From the IMG/VR virus record IMGVR_UViG_3300031840_000439, positions 1 to 44,479 of that record: a stretch of DNA of 44,479 bases, one strand, 5' to 3'. The notes beneath the pieces were generated by a model that saw only the letters and a list, made by a program, of their open reading frames with translations, searched no databases and had not been told where the DNA came from. The position numbers and the translations under genes were made by a program. The DNA is from a virus. Shown here one piece after another: positions 14,128 to 22,270 of this stretch (its first letter is position 1; each line of letters opens with the position of its first letter).

Positions 14128-14568
14128 TCAAATAGCAGGTTTTATTTTACCTGAAACGATAGTATATCCTTCAATTATACCATTACCAGTATCTAATTCT
14201 ACTTTAGCGACAACACTATCAATCTTACTATGATCCACGTATTCAGAAACTAAATCTTTTACCACAAATGGCGCAGGCTGTGGCAACACAAGACAAACAC
14301 CCAAACCTATCATTTCTCTTAATGCCAATATGGTGCCCTGTTTAGATTCTTTATCAGCATAGACTAACTTTTCTATCGTTTCTTCATCTTTGCAAAGAAA
14401 AACAGTTCTAACTATTTCGCCAGGAGTCCATTCATGAACTTGTGGTTTTTGTGGTGTTTGTGGTGTTCCAGGCCAAGGTATAACATTACGTGGCACTGTT
14501 TGAGCATTTGCAATATCAGGCAGTAGCAACCCCAATATCATTGTCAATGTTAAAATTAGGTATTTCAT
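14128..14568 (-). CDS. Secreted or periplasmic protein, unknown
   Basis: The 146-residue protein has a clear signal peptide (MKYLILTLTMILGLLLPDIA, cut after ANA) and a mature domain starting QTVPRNVIPWPG with two cysteines (LCKDEET and GVCLVLP) that could form a disulfide. The C-terminal NGIIEGYTIVSGKIKPAI is strand-rich. No family recognised. It starts inside the end of the upstream PD-(D/E)XK nuclease gene (53-base overlap in another frame) and ends just before the tmRNA promoter. Confidence 0.7.
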   Translation of the reverse strand: MKYLILTLTMILGLLLPDIANAQTVPRNVIPWPGTPQTPQKPQVHEWTPGEIVRTVFLCKDEETIEKLVYADKESKQGTILALREMIGLGVCLVLPQPAPFVVKDLVSEYVDHSKIDSVVAKVELDTGNGIIEGYTIVSGKIKPAI

Positions 14569-15232
14569 TTTTCTCTTCCCATCTGTGTATAGATTCAGTA
14601 AGCATTGGAAGATAATCGTGTTTTTTCTTTATGAATTCTTGTGTTGTTCCATCTTCAGTAACTACAAGTATCACTACTTGATCAACGAGTATTCCCGCTC
14701 TCTCACCAAACATCTCAGCGTATGCAGCACCTTGAATGTAATAATTTTCATTCCATGAATCTGTGCGCTCACTAGTGGAAGTTTTAAAATCTATGATTGA
14801 TAGTTCACCATTGTATTCTGCAATACAATCTGTTCTACCAGCAACTCTGTACTTATCACTATACAAACCACATTCCTGTGCATGTATATTATTTATATTA
14901 CAAAGCAGTTTATCCTTCATTTCATTGAAGAGACACCAAGGTAGAAAATCTTTTTTATGATGTGAGATATCCTTGTTGTTCAGATAGTCCTCACACATAT
15001 GGTGAACCTTGGTGCCTCTTGAAGCTGCCTTTCTTGCAATATGATTTGCAACATCCTCACCCACTCTCTTACGCCACTCAAACAGTCCTTTCTTGTTACG
15101 GTCCGAGAGCACAGTCGTAATCGATGGATAGTATCCCTTTGGTGTTACATAGAATCTTCTACCATTGATATTTTTTGTCTTCAAATCTGCCGTAGGATAC
15201 CACGACATATCTACATGATCAAATTCATCCAT
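14516..15232 (-). CDS. PD-(D/E)XK (RecB-like) exonuclease
   Basis: The 238-residue protein has the nuclease core Asp135 in AGRTDCIAEY and Asp148-x-Lys150 in LSIIDFKTST, preceded by a RGTKVHHMCEDYL helix typical of phage RecB-like nucleases (lambda-exonuclease/Cas4-like group). It could process DNA ends in recombination or degrade host DNA. ATG directly follows the endolysin stop (TAAATG). Its last 53 bases overlap the next gene. Confidence 0.82.
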   Translation of the reverse strand: MDEFDHVDMSWYPTADLKTKNINGRRFYVTPKGYYPSITTVLSDRNKKGLFEWRKRVGEDVANHIARKAASRGTKVHHMCEDYLNNKDISHHKKDFLPWCLFNEMKDKLLCNINNIHAQECGLYSDKYRVAGRTDCIAEYNGELSIIDFKTSTSERTDSWNENYYIQGAAYAEMFGERAGILVDQVVILVVTEDGTTQEFIKKKHDYLPMLTESIHRWEEKNEIPNFNIDNDIGVATA

Positions 15233-15688
15233 TTACGAAATCAACTCAAAATGTGGTGCATCAATAAACGGACGGCGACCCTGTGACCTACGAAGGTCAA
15301 CGTAACTCAGCATAGCCTCTTCCATAGTGTCATCCCACTCACGAATGTCAGACACACTCCACGCAGCGCCCCAACGAACGCCAACGTCCAACTCAATCGC
15401 AGCAGCCTTCATCGCATCTGCAATTTCATCATACACGTTCAGTTCCCAAGAACCGCGACCATTGATGTATGCCATCAAATCCACAGCCTTACCTTCTAGG
15501 TGCTTTGACTTCATAGTTTTAGAAGCACCTTTAGCAACCAATGCTTCTTGTTCTTCTTTTGTTCTAAGTCCTTGAATCACACCAAAGTCAACTTCTGTCA
15601 ACTCGATAGCACGTTCAACAACTCTAACCAAATCTTCCTCTACGCCTTCTAGGCGACTTTTTGATCTTGACGATAAATTGTAAGCCAT
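15233..15688 (-). CDS. M15-family peptidoglycan peptidase (endolysin)
   Basis: The 151-residue single-domain protein has the zinc-ligand pattern SKHLEGKAVDL (His63, Asp70) and DAPHFEL (His146), as in L-Ala-D-Glu or D-Ala-D-Ala peptidases of phage T5 type. It would cut the wall for lysis. It has no signal peptide, so it needs a holin. It is coupled (TAATG) to a 47-residue ORF upstream. Two other wall hydrolases are present: the hub domain and a SleB-like protein at 18515. Confidence 0.9.
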   Translation of the reverse strand: MAYNLSSRSKSRLEGVEEDLVRVVERAIELTEVDFGVIQGLRTKEEQEALVAKGASKTMKSKHLEGKAVDLMAYINGRGSWELNVYDEIADAMKAAAIELDVGVRWGAAWSVSDIREWDDTMEEAMLSYVDLRRSQGRRPFIDAPHFELIS

Positions 15689-15831
15689 TAGTAAATCCTC
15701 TTTCTTGCTAATTTTTTCTGTCTATGTTCTAGATCTACCAAATCAACTGATTTTGATAGATACGCCGTTATTTCTTTCTGTCTCCGATAATTATAATTAA
15801 ATAAATTTCTCAAGTATCTTAATACTCGCAC
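15688..15831 (-). CDS. 47-residue basic helical protein
   Basis: GTG 15831 overlaps the TAG of the upstream oxygenase, and the TAA overlaps the endolysin ATG, so this short frame fills the gap exactly. It encodes MRVLRYLRNLFNYNYRRQKE, then ITAYLSKSVDLVDLEHRQKK and LARKRIY. I recall short phage proteins with the same EITAYLSxSxDLxDLE core. The perfect coupling and conserved-looking motif make it a real gene. Function unknown. Confidence 0.75.
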   Translation of the reverse strand: MRVLRYLRNLFNYNYRRQKEITAYLSKSVDLVDLEHRQKKLARKRIY

Positions 15832-16496
15832 TAGTTATTTTCTCCTTTTGGTGGTTGCGTTAGTTTATGTTCTGTAACTGGAATCACACTTTTTTCCCAG
15901 TCCACTGTTAAATTACCAACTGCCATTATTCTCTCATGATCACATTCTTGTTCAGGCACAGAGTGATATAACCACGCAGGCCAAAGAATTACTTGACCAG
16001 CATTTGGTGTTACCATGAATGGACGATCAACATCACCCCAGGAACCAGCATCATTAAAAACTAACGGAGCGCAACTGTCACAACCCTTTACACAATATGT
16101 AAAACTCCAGGTGTGTGGCCAATGTTGGTGTGATTTTGTAAATTGTCCTTTCTCATAAATGAGCCCCCAACTGTCTACAACTTCATAGTCATATTGTCTG
16201 GGGTCACCATTTTGATTTGTTGCATTTGCAAGTGGCACTGTCTTGGCAAGACTAATTACCAATTCACCTAATTTCTTAAAAGAATCATATTCTTGATGCA
16301 TATCCCATTGTGTCATATAACATTTTGCAGCAGTGGCACCTTGCAATCTATCACCAGAGTCTCTAATGTCATTCTCCAGTTCTTGATTGAATGCATCAAC
16401 ATTACTTCCCCGTAGATTTTTAATCTTTACGGGAGACTTCATGTGAAATATCGGCCAATCCTTCTGGGATGGCTTAATATAAATCTTATTCTCCAT
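15831..16496 (-). CDS. Fe(II)/2-oxoglutarate-dependent oxygenase-like protein (2 of 4)
   Basis: The 221-residue protein has SHQHWPHTWSFTYCV in the first metal-ligand region and LWPAWLYHSVPEQECDHERI in the second (His, then Arg for 2-oxoglutarate), with a double-stranded beta-helix spacing. Substrate unknown. It overlaps phoH by 11 bases and shares its stop with the GTG start of the 47-residue ORF. It differs strongly from the other oxygenases here, so these are separate acquisitions or old paralogues. Confidence 0.72.
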   Translation of the reverse strand: MENKIYIKPSQKDWPIFHMKSPVKIKNLRGSNVDAFNQELENDIRDSGDRLQGATAAKCYMTQWDMHQEYDSFKKLGELVISLAKTVPLANATNQNGDPRQYDYEVVDSWGLIYEKGQFTKSHQHWPHTWSFTYCVKGCDSCAPLVFNDAGSWGDVDRPFMVTPNAGQVILWPAWLYHSVPEQECDHERIMAVGNLTVDWEKSVIPVTEHKLTQPPKGENN

Positions 16497-17199
16497 GAAA
16501 TCCCATCTTTATTTTGTTGATAATGTAACTTCTTATGAACCCAGATCTAACAATGTCACCGATATCAAATTTCATGCAATTAAATTCTTCCATCTCTTGT
16601 AGAATGTGCAAGAAATTATATAGACCATTTTTCTCATTTGTTTTTTGTAAATCTGATTGATTGAAATCTCCACAGAAAACAATCCTTGAATCCTGTCCTA
16701 CTCTTGTAATAATAGTATCGAGCTCATGAAAATTTAAATTCTGACATTCATCTACTATAATAATACTATTGTCAAATGTCAACCCTCTAAGAAAAGAAGT
16801 TGACAAAAAGAACAAAGATCCCTGTGACTTCAGTTTGTCGTACAGATTGTTGAATGCCTGTTCATTTGGCATCTTGAACATCCAACGAACCATGTTCTGA
16901 TATGGCACCTGATACAGTGCAGCCTTATCTTCTTCATCTCCAGGCAGAAAACCAATCTCCCTGGTAGGTATCAAAGAACGGACCAGAATCACCTTGTCAT
17001 ATGGTGTCTTCAAATCCAACACATCTCTCAAACCAAGATACAAAGACACAAAGGTTTTGCCAGTTCCGGCCGCACCATACAAAAATTGATGTTTATCTTT
17101 CTTCCACGAATCAAAGACAATTTTTTGATTGTCAGTAATAGGTTTGATATCAACCAAACTAGATTGTACAATATCTTTAGCAACTTTTCTAGAAGACAT
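16486..17199 (-). CDS. phoH: PhoH-like P-loop ATPase
   Basis: The 237-residue protein has Walker A GAAGTGKT (42-49) and Walker B IIIVDECQN, followed by IVFCGDFNQSD, the PhoH core. PhoH-like ATPases are widespread in marine phages, and an RNA-helicase-type role is suggested; the old link to phosphate starvation is weak. It is one gene of a tightly overlapping minus-strand operon. Confidence 0.95.
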   Translation of the reverse strand: MSSRKVAKDIVQSSLVDIKPITDNQKIVFDSWKKDKHQFLYGAAGTGKTFVSLYLGLRDVLDLKTPYDKVILVRSLIPTREIGFLPGDEEDKAALYQVPYQNMVRWMFKMPNEQAFNNLYDKLKSQGSLFFLSTSFLRGLTFDNSIIIVDECQNLNFHELDTIITRVGQDSRIVFCGDFNQSDLQKTNEKNGLYNFLHILQEMEEFNCMKFDIGDIVRSGFIRSYIINKIKMGFHGE

Positions 17200-17513
17200 T
17201 ATTTTCTATTCCTGTGTTTATTGTAGATGTTTTCAGCTTGTAATCTTTTAGTGCTCTTACCACTACCATACTTATCTGCCATTGGTGAGTCAGGATGTTT
17301 GGAAGCAATACCTCTCATCACATCTTTAAATCCTTCATCATTCTTTGGACCCACGCCCATAAGATGATCTCCAGCCAAAGCAGGAGCACAATCAGGATTC
17401 CACACTCGTTTAACATGTGGGTTTTCCTTCATCATTTTTTCCATGTCAGAAATAGACATGAACTCATCATATTCTGTTCCTGATAATTCATTGAAAAATG
17501 TATATGTTGGCAT
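17199..17513 (-). CDS. Small conserved phage protein (FmdB-like start without cysteines)
   Basis: The 104-residue protein opens MPTYTFFNELSGTEYDEFMS, which resembles FmdB-type zinc-ribbon proteins, but the CxxC pairs are missing and only one Cys (NPDCAPA) remains. The C-terminal half is polar, with GIASKHPDSPMADKYGSG. Similar proteins lie next to phoH in other marine T4-like phages. Function unknown. Confidence 0.7.
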   Translation of the reverse strand: MPTYTFFNELSGTEYDEFMSISDMEKMMKENPHVKRVWNPDCAPALAGDHLMGVGPKNDEGFKDVMRGIASKHPDSPMADKYGSGKSTKRLQAENIYNKHRNRK

Positions 17514-17728
17514 TACTTTTTACCCTCTAATTCTTTGTTTAGTTCTTTTATCTTTCTATGCATATGACAAAAAACCAACTCCAACATCTTGAGTTGTCCC
17601 TTTAGTTTTTCAGTTTTATTTAGATCGTCAAAAGAATATTTTTTGTTTAGTTTATCTATGTATGACAGAATCTGTCTCTCTGTCTTCTCTATTCTCTTGG
17701 AAATAAAATCATGCGGCTGCTCCGACAT
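17513..17728 (-). CDS. Small coiled-coil protein, unknown
   Basis: The 71-residue protein (MSEQPHDFISKRIEKTERQI) is almost entirely helical and charged, with heptad-like leucines and isoleucines. ATG 17728 is preferred over the longer frame from 17782 because GGAGTGG precedes it and the overlap with the upstream gene is then only 20 bases. No family recognised. Confidence 0.65.
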   Translation of the reverse strand: MSEQPHDFISKRIEKTERQILSYIDKLNKKYSFDDLNKTEKLKGQLKMLELVFCHMHRKIKELNKELEGKK

Positions 17729-18203
17729 TAAACCACTCCGGTATTTTTGCATTCTTCCATTTTGCAAAACTTGCTTTCTCATTTATGTAGTAATGACGAT
17801 ACGCACTGACAGTATCTTCTGTCTTACAATAGTCTGGCATACATTGTGGTGGATCAAAAAAATCAACTACAGGAATATTAGTAGGAGTTTTTCTTAGAGG
17901 CGCGTTCAGTCGTTCTGATGCATGATGTTTATTATATCGACAAGTATATTCTTGCATCAAACCATTCATATGATTGTACAACCACATGTAATTATGCACA
18001 CTAGCACGAGTCCAGATGGTGCTAGGATGATTCTTGTGGGCTGTCTTGTACAAACCTACTGAGTCAGCATAGTCGTCACCATCAAGAACACGATGTGCAG
18101 TAGAGAGCAACTGTGCACTCTCCAATATCATCTTTATACAATGTTTATCACACATCATTTGTGCAGCAATCATAGGGTCTTTATCAACATAAAATATATT
18201 CAT
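17709..18203 (-). CDS. Conserved T4-like phage protein, unknown
   Basis: The 164-residue protein begins MNIFYVDKDPMIAAQMMCDK, continues HCIKMILESAQLLSTAHRVL, and ends KIPEWFNVG. This N-terminal pattern is common in marine T4-like phages, often annotated only as conserved. It holds several His and Cys residues (CDKHC, HKNH, PPQCMPDYC) that could bind metal. No function can be assigned. Confidence 0.75.
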   Translation of the reverse strand: MNIFYVDKDPMIAAQMMCDKHCIKMILESAQLLSTAHRVLDGDDYADSVGLYKTAHKNHPSTIWTRASVHNYMWLYNHMNGLMQEYTCRYNKHHASERLNAPLRKTPTNIPVVDFFDPPQCMPDYCKTEDTVSAYRHYYINEKASFAKWKNAKIPEWFNVGAAA

Positions 18204-18206
18204 TTG

Positions 18207-18284
18207 TTATCGGTCCAAAATCTCAATCAAAAACAGAAGGGAAAAAACAAACAAAGCAAAAATAACAGAATCTAATATAATCAT
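18207..18284 (-). CDS. 25-residue single-pass membrane peptide
   Basis: The ATG overlaps the stop of the 77-residue ORF (ATGA), and the frame ends four bases before the next ATG, so it fills the gap exactly. The peptide is MIILDSVIFALFVFSLLFLI then EILDR, a single hydrophobic helix with charged ends. Coupled position and composition support it; there is no independent ribosome site. Confidence 0.5.
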   Translation of the reverse strand: MIILDSVIFALFVFSLLFLIEILDR

Positions 18285-18514
18285 TTTCTTAACCAATAAA
18301 ACTCTTCAAAAATTGAAACCTCGTGACAATCAGCCTGTAAGAGTTTATCTACAAACTTATCAAACTGGTAAAGGTCTTTCTTGTTGACCACAATCAACTT
18401 TACATACTTGTCTTTGTATTGTGTCATGTCATCATTCATCTCTGCACTATCATCATAATATATTCTTTTCGTATTTGCAAATCTAGAAAGAAGGTGATAA
18501 TCAAACATTACCAT
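18281..18514 (-). CDS. Orphan gp47 C-terminal-like domain
   Basis: The 77-residue protein reads MVMFDYHLLSRFANTKRIYY, then KYVKLIVVNKKDLYQFDKFV and HEVSIFEEF. This resembles the C-terminal part of marine T4-like gp47 (Mre11-type recombination nuclease), without the phosphoesterase domain. It may be a detached remnant or a stand-alone partner for gp46. It overlaps the SleB gene stop and the 25-residue peptide start. No full gp47 gene lies in the window. The similarity is from memory. Confidence 0.55.
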   Translation of the reverse strand: MVMFDYHLLSRFANTKRIYYDDSAEMNDDMTQYKDKYVKLIVVNKKDLYQFDKFVDKLLQADCHEVSIFEEFYWLRK

Positions 18515-19003
18515 TTATTTTTTATTCCATCTATAAAAAATATGTTTATCAATTTCAGTTGTTCTTTTTAACCTCTTTCTCCAAGAGGGTCTAACATAAT
18601 TAGCGTGGTAGTTTGTTGCACCATCTGTGATGTCAACCCACTGTCTATCATTATCTAACAATTTACGAACAAAGTCAAGTTTTTCTTGATATATTTTTTT
18701 ATTTGGTGGAATATCGGATTTTCCATCACAATACCAACTAAATTGACAAACACCGCCTCTTTTTTGATGGATTACTTTACATATAGTGCTTGGAAATCTA
18801 TCGTCATTGATACGATTTATAACAACAGAAGACACAGCAAGCATTCCTGCTGTGCCTTGATTTCCAACCTCAAAGTACAAGTTTTTAGCAAGACACTCTA
18901 TCTGTTTTTCTTTGTCTTGTGTGTACCAAGAGGCACCTAATATACCACCAAGAGCCAGTAGACTTCCAGTTACCCAAACACCGACACCCACAACGCCTAT
19001 CAT
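18515..19003 (-). CDS. SleB-like cell wall hydrolase with N-terminal membrane anchor
   Basis: The 162-residue protein has a hydrophobic N-terminus (about 4-26) and then a Hydrolase_2/SleB domain: ECLAKNLYFEVGNQGTAGML (probable catalytic Glu45), SVVINRINDDRFPSTICKV, CQFSWYCDG and ATNYHANYV. Such proteins cleave peptidoglycan (amidase or transglycosylase). The anchor suggests export or a SAR-type lysin. It overlaps the next upstream gene by four bases. Confidence 0.88.
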   Translation of the reverse strand: MIGVVGVGVWVTGSLLALGGILGASWYTQDKEKQIECLAKNLYFEVGNQGTAGMLAVSSVVINRINDDRFPSTICKVIHQKRGGVCQFSWYCDGKSDIPPNKKIYQEKLDFVRKLLDNDRQWVDITDGATNYHANYVRPSWRKRLKRTTEIDKHIFYRWNKK

Positions 19004-19476
19004 GATCTTGCGTGTTCGCCTGGATAATCATCATCCGGTAGCATGTAATCTTCATTCCAACCAAATGCTTCTCTGACTACATTAGCAGACAAACCCTTAT
19101 ACTTCCTATGTAGAGCCTTGTCCTTTGCAGCAACCACAAGTTCTGCTTCATTTTGATGCAACCCTTCCAACATTTGAATAAACATGTTTTCTCTACGATT
19201 GCTTGTCAATTTAGGATTACCACCCCTGATATAATGAAACAAAGTTCTTGCCTCATGTACAAGCATGTTATGCTCTGTTCCTTCTGGAGCATCATTTGGT
19301 GTGTATGGAACATCACCTTCTGGCAAATCCCATTCAATATTGGGATCAAAAGACGACTTGAGAACCATTCTCAATGCGTCTGTATTGTGTTGTCTCAACA
19401 ACTCAACCTTCTTATCTTTACTCTTCGCTTTCGCAACTTTGTCCAAAACCTCAGACATTAATGGTGTATATGGCAT
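19000..19476 (-). CDS. Conserved T4-like marine phage protein, unknown
   Basis: The 158-residue protein contains MPYTPLMSEVLDKVAKAKSK, then IEWDLPEGDVPYTPNDAPEG, and ELVVAAKDKALHRKYKGLS. This set of motifs is common to marine T4-like phages next to rnh. It is soluble and helical, with no catalytic motif that I recognise. The stop overlaps the SleB start. Confidence 0.78.
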   Translation of the reverse strand: MPYTPLMSEVLDKVAKAKSKDKKVELLRQHNTDALRMVLKSSFDPNIEWDLPEGDVPYTPNDAPEGTEHNMLVHEARTLFHYIRGGNPKLTSNRRENMFIQMLEGLHQNEAELVVAAKDKALHRKYKGLSANVVREAFGWNEDYMLPDDDYPGEHARS

Positions 19477-19477
19477 A

Positions 19478-20335
19478 TTAAAAATCTCCTATGTTGTCCA
19501 TCAAATCTTTTAACTTATTATCTATAAAATAATTTAGTAGTTTACTACGGTCACCTTCTGGTGCTTTTTGATATGTCTCTATACATTCCAAAAACAACTC
19601 TTTAGGTGATTCTTTCAAATCAATCAGCTTCTGATTCCTCTGATAATTACGATACCAAGATGCTGCATAAAGCAATTCACCTTCATTCAGATCTTCTAAG
19701 ATATCAGCAATCTTTTTCTTACTCAATGGACGCTGACGCAACCCATCAACAAACGTATTGTCCGGCGATAACACATTTGGAACACCATCACTTACATCAC
19801 CCTTAAGAATATGTTCACAGAGATATTCATTAGGGTCAACACCATCCACAAACTTTTTCGTGATTGGGCTGTATTGTGTGACGTTACTATATTTCTGCAA
19901 CTGAACAAAATCTTTGTCGCCGGACAGAATCAATGTCTTACCGTTATCAAATTCAAGTTCAAGACACAGAGCAGCAATGATATCATCAGCCTCTGCACCG
20001 TATACCTCAAGAACCTTGTACGGAAAAAATTCTATAAGTTCATCTTTGACAGTATTCAGACATTCAAAGATGTCACTCCAATTGTGACCAGAAGTTTCTC
20101 TGGTTTTCTTTCTACTGGCTTTATACTCTGGAAAGAAATCACGTCTCCAATAGTGACGGGAATCATAACAGATAACCAACTCACCATATTCCTCACGAAA
20201 CATCTGACGATACATACGAAGAGAATTAAGAATCATATGACGCACCAAAGGCACATCAACACTATCACGTTTTGTGATGTTCAAGTGCATCATGACACTT
20301 GCAACACCAATTTGGTTCATATCAACTAAAATCAT
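19478..20335 (-). CDS. rnh: RNase H / 5'-3' exonuclease (T4 rnh)
   Basis: At 285 residues it is close to T4 RNase H (305). It shows the FEN-type metal-binding acidic motifs: LVDMNQI at the N-terminus, ICYDSRHYWRRDFFPEYKAS, YGAEADDIIAAL, LSGDKDFVQL and LKGDVSDGVPN. It removes RNA primers and flaps during lagging-strand synthesis with gp32. It follows the next upstream oxygenase by 18 bases. Confidence 0.94.
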   Translation of the reverse strand: MILVDMNQIGVASVMMHLNITKRDSVDVPLVRHMILNSLRMYRQMFREEYGELVICYDSRHYWRRDFFPEYKASRKKTRETSGHNWSDIFECLNTVKDELIEFFPYKVLEVYGAEADDIIAALCLELEFDNGKTLILSGDKDFVQLQKYSNVTQYSPITKKFVDGVDPNEYLCEHILKGDVSDGVPNVLSPDNTFVDGLRQRPLSKKKIADILEDLNEGELLYAASWYRNYQRNQKLIDLKESPKELFLECIETYQKAPEGDRSKLLNYFIDNKLKDLMDNIGDF

Positions 20336-20353
20336 TTTTTAATCTTTCTTCAA

Positions 20354-21034
20354 TTATACTTTCATGTGAGCATTGAAGCTCATACTTCTTCTTTCACCAT
20401 CACAGTAAAACGGGTAAACAAAATGTTTCAAATAAGAAGGAAACAACAATATAGTGCCTACCTCTGGTTTGAACTTAATATTGTCACTTCGCATGTCTTG
20501 ATTTTCACCATACATGAATTCAATCAATCCGTTTGAAGGATAATGATCTTCATATTCTTTCTTCAATTCTTCTTCCATACCATCAGGAATTTTTAGATAA
20601 ACCACAGCAGAAATATCACCGCCATGATGATGATAAGGATTATATTCGCCAGCATATTGACTGACAATCCAACTATGAACTAAATGAATGTTATCAATGG
20701 TGGGTTTTGTGTCACGTCCAGCCATCTTATACCAAAGATATGCTCGGTTCTTACTAATGATATAGTTTAGGTATTCAAGACATTTCTCACGCATGACTTT
20801 GAAAAGAAATTCTTTCTCATCTTTATCAGAGATAGGTATCTGAACTTCACTGGTTACTTTACCAACAAGCTTGTGTGACCAATCCCACTTGGCAATGTAC
20901 ATAGAATCACTTAACACACTGTCACCAACTCTATTGATGATATCAACAAATCTATCAGGCACTTGTGTTTCTAGTATTGTTGGACTAAACACCTCATGGA
21001 ATTTACTCTGTTTCTTTTTCATCTTCATCTTCAT
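20354..21034 (-). CDS. Fe(II)/2-oxoglutarate-dependent oxygenase-like protein (3 of 4)
   Basis: The 226-residue protein has a lysine-rich start (MKMKMKKKQSK; ATG 21028 or 21022 are also possible) and a beta-helix core with NPYHHHGGDISAVVYLKIP (HxHxGD ligands) and LFPSYLKHFVYPFYCDGERR (distal His and 2-oxoglutarate Arg). This is close to TIGR02466-type proteins in marine phages. Substrate unknown. It overlaps the next upstream gene by 32 bases. Confidence 0.82.
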   Translation of the reverse strand: MKMKMKKKQSKFHEVFSPTILETQVPDRFVDIINRVGDSVLSDSMYIAKWDWSHKLVGKVTSEVQIPISDKDEKEFLFKVMREKCLEYLNYIISKNRAYLWYKMAGRDTKPTIDNIHLVHSWIVSQYAGEYNPYHHHGGDISAVVYLKIPDGMEEELKKEYEDHYPSNGLIEFMYGENQDMRSDNIKFKPEVGTILLFPSYLKHFVYPFYCDGERRSMSFNAHMKV

Positions 21035-21467
21035 TCCGAAATTTTTTCAATATATCACCCATTCTATCTGCATCTAAAACAAACTGACGAACCTTTTTTT
21101 TCTCTTGCGGTTTTATTTCTACAGTGAGTGATTGCACCAAATCAGCCATTGGATGAAACAAACCCATCTCTTTATATAGACAACTCCGAATAGATTCAAT
21201 GACCCACCCTACATTTCTCAAAAATTCTTCATTTTCAATTTCAAATCCATTTTCATCTATGGCATTAATCATCTGAATAATTAATCCTTCAGTTAGAGAG
21301 TCACAGAACATTGCATTCTCTTGGTCTTCAATGAGTTTTTCATCTTGAAGAATGACTTCTCTTTTGGGTCTTGCCTTCCAGGGCCCGGCAATCACATTAT
21401 CCTCTTGAGCTGATTTTTCACACATTTGTATGTACGCGTCCAATATCTGGATACCAGACACCAACAT
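21003..21467 (-). CDS. Conserved acidic helical protein, unknown
   Basis: The 154-residue protein starts MLVSGIQILDAYIQMCEKSA, includes NAMFCDSLTEGLIIQMINAI and ends in a very acidic tail (RNEDEDEKETE). ATG 21467 lies 50 bases inside the end of the upstream gene; the frame stays open further upstream to 21581, so a longer form is possible. It is probably soluble. No family recognised. Confidence 0.6.
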   Translation of the reverse strand: MLVSGIQILDAYIQMCEKSAQEDNVIAGPWKARPKREVILQDEKLIEDQENAMFCDSLTEGLIIQMINAIDENGFEIENEEFLRNVGWVIESIRSCLYKEMGLFHPMADLVQSLTVEIKPQEKKKVRQFVLDADRMGDILKKFRNEDEDEKETE

Positions 21468-21957
21468 TTCTTTTTGGCATACCCTTGTTTGGTCCTTCAT
21501 GGTAATATGCCATGGCTGAACAAACAAACTCCATCTTGTATTCTTGTCTTTCACCATAAAACAAATCGTTCCACACTCCATCCTTTAGATATGTTTGCAT
21601 ATTTTTTACATATCCTTCATGACTGATTCTACGAGCAGTGGCACCTTTAACGTTTTTTCTTTCATTTCTCTTTTCAGTAGAAATGAGGTCTTTTTGTATC
21701 TTAATCCATTCCTTTACTTTATCAGGATGCAAACCATGTTCCTCATCCATATCATGTAGGGATGGATGAAGACCAGATTTACCATAATTGGGATTCTTTT
21801 TTGCACGAGCTTCTCGTGCCTTCTTGAGACGTTCAGCAGCTGCTTGCCGCTGTTCATCAGTCATGGGTTTACGTGGTTTACGAATCTTCTTTTTCTTAGA
21901 AGGATCAGACCAACCACTATTTTGTGTTCTTGCACGAATTTTTTTAGCCACCAACAT
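21418..21957 (-). CDS. Conserved basic protein, unknown
   Basis: The 179-residue protein has a strongly basic N-terminal 60 residues (KKKKIRKPRKP, AAAERLKKAREARAKKN), suited to nucleic-acid binding. A conserved-looking C-terminal part follows, with LFYGERQEYKMEF and MPKRNVGVWYPDIG, seen in other marine T4-like phages. No enzymatic motif seen. The start overlaps the membrane protein gene upstream by 14 bases. Confidence 0.7.
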   Translation of the reverse strand: MLVAKKIRARTQNSGWSDPSKKKKIRKPRKPMTDEQRQAAAERLKKAREARAKKNPNYGKSGLHPSLHDMDEEHGLHPDKVKEWIKIQKDLISTEKRNERKNVKGATARRISHEGYVKNMQTYLKDGVWNDLFYGERQEYKMEFVCSAMAYYHEGPNKGMPKRNVGVWYPDIGRVHTNV

Positions 21958-22270
21958 ATTCCTTCAAATAATGAGACAACAAACCATTCAAAAGCAAAGT
22001 AAGACCAACAGCGTTAACAATTAACAATGCACGATCATTCCAAAGAATCGAAACAATAAACCAACCAAAAAGACCTATGCCATGAAATGCAAGATTCCAA
22101 GGATATAAATTGTTTGCTGTCAAAAAAAGACCAACAATCAAAAATGCACTTGAAATCCACTTTAGATACCAACTTGGACCACTTGTAGGTGTAACTGTTT
22201 TTGTTGGTATTTCATGAGTCTTTAATTCAATCGTACTAGTTCTTACACTAGTATCAGTATCCGAGCTCAA
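21944..22270 (-). CDS. Small inner-membrane protein, unknown
   Basis: The 108-residue protein has a polar, Thr/Ser-rich N-terminus (1-33) and about three hydrophobic segments: YLKWISSAFLIVGLFL, FHGIGLFGWFIVSIL and LLIVNAVGLTLLLNGLL, with a conserved WNDRALLIVNAVG. Such membrane proteins recur in marine phages without known function. It begins 17 bases inside the end of rpsU, so the two are probably translated together. Confidence 0.75.
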   Translation of the reverse strand: MSSDTDTSVRTSTIELKTHEIPTKTVTPTSGPSWYLKWISSAFLIVGLFLTANNLYPWNLAFHGIGLFGWFIVSILWNDRALLIVNAVGLTLLLNGLLSHYLKEYVGG

